The position numbers and the translations under genes were made by a program. From Desulfobacteraceae bacterium UBA2245 (GTDB taxonomy: Bacteria; Desulfobacterota; Desulfobacteria; Desulfobacterales; UBA2245): 64,000 bases of DNA. The notes beneath the pieces are model-generated. The model had not been told where the DNA came from. It saw only the letters and a program-made list of their open reading frames with translations, and did no database searches. Positions 62,010-64,000 of this stretch are shown in pieces. The stretch lies in assembly GCA_002347265.1 (NCBI GenBank), contig DDYB01000003.1, positions 102,293 through 166,292 on the forward strand. The letters are read 5' to 3'. The number at the start of each line of letters is the position of its first letter. Within the stretch, counting starts at the first letter, position 1.

Positions 62010-64000
62010 TCACTCGTGCAGCACAAGGCCCGCGGGAAGCGATTCGCCGAAGATCGCGCTTTCCTCCTGACGCTGTACGGGCACGACCTCGGAAAGATAC
62101 CGGGCCACGGCGCCCAGTTCTTCCTTGCCGGCCAGCCATTCCAGAATCCGGGCCGTTCGGGCTGGCTCCAGATCCCGGACCCGGTCTCCGGTTTTCCGGC
62201 CCATTTGAATCAGGGCCTGCTCCAGCGGCTTGAGATTGCGCCGGTTCATGGACAGCAGCGCATCGATCCAGTCGGCGGCCACGACGGGCGGAACCACCCG
62301 GTCCGAAGATCCGTAGAGCAGTTCGCGGGCTCCGATTCTGGAAAGCGACCAGAAATGCTGGGGCCGGGCCTTTTTCGAAGAGATCTCGCTCAGCAGCAGG
62401 GCGCCCCAGGCGACCTTGTCCTTGGCCATGAGCTGTTCCATGTTGGCGACGGCCATCCAGATTTCCAGGCTTTCCTGGGGGGGGATTCTGGATTTGGCGC
62501 CTTTTTTCGGCATCATCACGGGGGTGAGTTCCTGAATGAACTGGCGCTGCTGGCCGGGGCTCAGGCCGCCGGCCGCCCGCCGCCAGAGAATCCACCATTC
62601 CGAGCGCACCTGGGCGTTGTTGGCGAACACCGGTCCCTGGCGGAAAATTTTCCACAATGCCTTGATCCGGTGGGGATCCAGGGCGTCTCCGAAGCCCGGA
62701 CGCAGGCAGAATCCGGTCAGGTTCAGCCAGCGGCATTCAAAATCCGCGGATATGCGGCGCGCATCGATCAGTTCCAGAAGCGTGTCGGAAAGCACGCGGA
62801 TAAAAGACAGGGGCCATTTATCCCGGGGCCGCTCCACTAGGGCGGCGATGTCCCTGGCCAGGTTTTCAACCGCCCTGGAATCGGTTTTGCCGGCAAAGGC
62901 GTTTCGAATGGCCTCTCGGGCGCTTTCCACCACAGAGGCTTCAAAGATCTCCGTATCCTGAACCGTGGGGCCGGAAATGTCCCGAAGCTGGAACTGCAGC
63001 CGCCACCGGTGAGGACTGGAAAGAGAGCGGCACCACAGGGCCAGGGTTCCCACCTCTGTGAACTCGGCCTCGATGTGAACGGGAAGCCGGGTTTTCACGC
63101 CTCTGGAGCCGAACTGAATCACGGTCTGAATCGGGGGCAGCGCGGTGAGGGTGTCATCAATTTCAACCAGATCTCCGCTGCGGTCCCCGGACCGGTAGCT
63201 GGAGCTGAACAGGTCAAAGCTCACCGGCTGGTTGGCCAGCACCTCGAACCGGCGGTCCTGAAGCGCGATTTTCGATCCCTCGTCCAGGCCCCGTTCCACC
63301 AGACAGAGCGCATGGGCCTTTTCATTTGGCCCCTCGAGATCCTGTTTTCTGGAAACGCCCAGGTAAAAAGACCGGGCGCTTCCGCTTCCCACCTTCACGC
63401 CCCGGCCGATCTTGACCAGGCCGTAATAGGCGGCCCCCCGGGCCACGGCCAGATCCAGGTCCGGATTTTCCATCACCCGCGGCGAGGACTCATCCGACAC
63501 GCCGAACCAGTGGCGCACGGACTGACGGATTCTGTCCTGAATCAACCCAGGCTTGAGCGACCCGCCGTTAAAAAGCATCAGATCCGGCCGGGGCCTGTCC
63601 TTTCCGACGATCTGCCGGACAGCCTCGACATGGCGTTCGAGAAACCAGCCCAGGTGACGGGTCACGGCCGGTTCCTGCTCATAGGGAAGCCCGAATTCGG
63701 TGATGCCTTTCTTCTGTTCGCCGGCTTGAACCGGTCCGGCCTCGACCAGGGGGAAAAATCCCGACACCACGACCTGACGGACATCCTCGACGGTCAGATC
63801 GGCTGAAAGGGTGTCGGCGATCAACCGGCCGCCCTCTCCCATCAGGGTGATCCGGACGTTTTTGGCTTTTCCGTCCAGCAGGGTTTCCTTGGCCTGGCGG
63901 CACTGGTGACAGAGCGACTTCCACCGGTCCGAGCTCAGGGCGGGGTGCTGCCGGGTAAATCGGGCCTCCACCTGCCGGGCCAAGGCCAGGTCGATATTGT
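62010..64000 (-). CDS. Hsp70/DnaK-family protein, 5' end beyond the window
   Basis: The frame stays open to the right edge of the window, so the protein lacks its N-terminus here; at least 663 residues are visible. The remaining ATPase half shows LMLFNGGSLKPGLIQDRI and LDLAVARGAAYYGLVKIG, as in Hsp70-like proteins (phosphate/adenosine region). A long C-terminal part follows, without the typical DnaK EEVD-like tail, as in the DUF3731-type Hsp70 relatives of deltaproteobacteria. It ends 139 bases from the trp operon end and converges on it. Partner and role unknown. Confidence 0.75.
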   Translation of the reverse strand, partial: NIDLALARQVEARFTRQHPALSSDRWKSLCHQCRQAKETLLDGKAKNVRITLMGEGGRLIADTLSADLTVEDVRQVVVSGFFPLVEAGPVQAGEQKKGITEFGLPYEQEPAVTRHLGWFLERHVEAVRQIVGKDRPRPDLMLFNGGSLKPGLIQDRIRQSVRHWFGVSDESSPRVMENPDLDLAVARGAAYYGLVKIGRGVKVGSGSARSFYLGVSRKQDLEGPNEKAHALCLVERGLDEGSKIALQDRRFEVLANQPVSFDLFSSSYRSGDRSGDLVEIDDTLTALPPIQTVIQFGSRGVKTRLPVHIEAEFTEVGTLALWCRSLSSPHRWRLQFQLRDISGPTVQDTEIFEASVVESAREAIRNAFAGKTDSRAVENLARDIAALVERPRDKWPLSFIRVLSDTLLELIDARRISADFECRWLNLTGFCLRPGFGDALDPHRIKALWKIFRQGPVFANNAQVRSEWWILWRRAAGGLSPGQQRQFIQELTPVMMPKKGAKSRIPPQESLEIWMAVANMEQLMAKDKVAWGALLLSEISSKKARPQHFWSLSRIGARELLYGSSDRVVPPVVAADWIDALLSMNRRNLKPLEQALIQMGRKTGDRVRDLEPARTARILEWLAGKEELGAVARYLSEVVPVQRQEESAIFGESLPAGLVLHE

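Noticed and set aside
62016..63806. Two long plus-strand frames over the Hsp70-like gene
   Set aside because: Antisense shadows; sense strand carries the clear Hsp70 features.
1..64000. tRNA, rRNA or riboswitch genes
   Set aside because: Gaps of 200 bases or more were read for cloverleaf-like T-loops and common riboswitch cores; none convincing. A covariance search was not possible.

Overview
The window looks like a chromosomal segment of a sulfate-reducing or otherwise strictly anaerobic Desulfobacterota (deltaproteobacterial) bacterium, most likely a Desulfobacterales member. This is inferred from gene content: multiheme c-type cytochromes, an orange-protein-like MinD/NifX gene cluster under a sigma-54 activator, a 2-hydroxyacyl-CoA-dehydratase-type iron-sulfur ATPase system, a YedF selenium-associated protein, acyl-CoA carboxylase genes and many large PAS/sigma-54 regulators. 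No rRNA, tRNA, CRISPR array, transposase or integrase was seen.

Layout. 1-6.2 kb (+): a Trm112-type methyltransferase and a cytoplasmic molybdopterin oxidoreductase lie between two direct repeats. Each repeat carries a helix-hairpin-helix (Cdd1-like) gene with its promoter; the left copy is dead and the right copy is intact and followed by an SLC13-type anion transporter. 6.3-8.3 kb (-): a PHP hydrolase, the stump of a solute-binding protein gene, a small zinc-ribbon protein and a RelE-like protein. 8.5-13.9 kb (-): one tight run of six genes joins a single-subunit double-cubane-cluster-type protein and its ATPase activator to a Pst-like ABC transporter (pstS-C-A-B, no phoU). 14.2-16.8 kb (+): ApgM-type phosphomutase, NadM-like nucleotidyltransferase and YedF. 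17.1-22.4 kb (+): a LolC/E-type permease and the two subunits of an acyl-CoA carboxylase.

22.5-27.5 kb (+): a sigma-54 activator, then (after an intergenic region with five GTTGCA/TGCAAC half-sites and a -24/-12-like element) NifX-like proteins, two ferredoxin-MinD ATPases and a NifU-like scaffold, resembling the orange-protein (ORP) complex of Desulfovibrio. 27.6-36.2 kb (-): a triheme cytochrome, a PAS-rich histidine kinase, a Sel1-repeat protein and three periplasmic cytochromes with 12, 20 and 12 CXXCH motifs. 36.7-41.9 kb (+): YqeY, an exported acetolactate decarboxylase, RecX, LeuB, TatD and a membrane metallophosphoesterase. 42-46 kb: GabD-like dehydrogenase, small proteins and DNA polymerase IV.

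46.1-48.4 kb (-) is a decayed defence-type island: an internally deleted RhuM/Fic gene, a frameshifted N-terminal stump of a type I restriction HsdR, a four-helix-bundle-suffix gene and a short AlbA_2-like fragment, followed by short degenerate repeats. 48.8-54.8 kb holds YjbQ, a SagB-type nitroreductase, a methyltransferase, a glutamine amidotransferase, CorA and a GapN-like dehydrogenase. 54.9-61.9 kb (+) is a complete trpE-G-D-C-F-B-A operon with a consensus promoter, a leader peptide with three consecutive Trp codons and two tandem attenuator hairpins. An Hsp70-family gene runs off the right edge.

The best candidates for something new are the double-cubane/Pst-like operon (8.5-13.9 kb), whose gene order suggests an imported anion being reduced in an ATP-dependent way, and the control region and composition of the ORP-like cluster.
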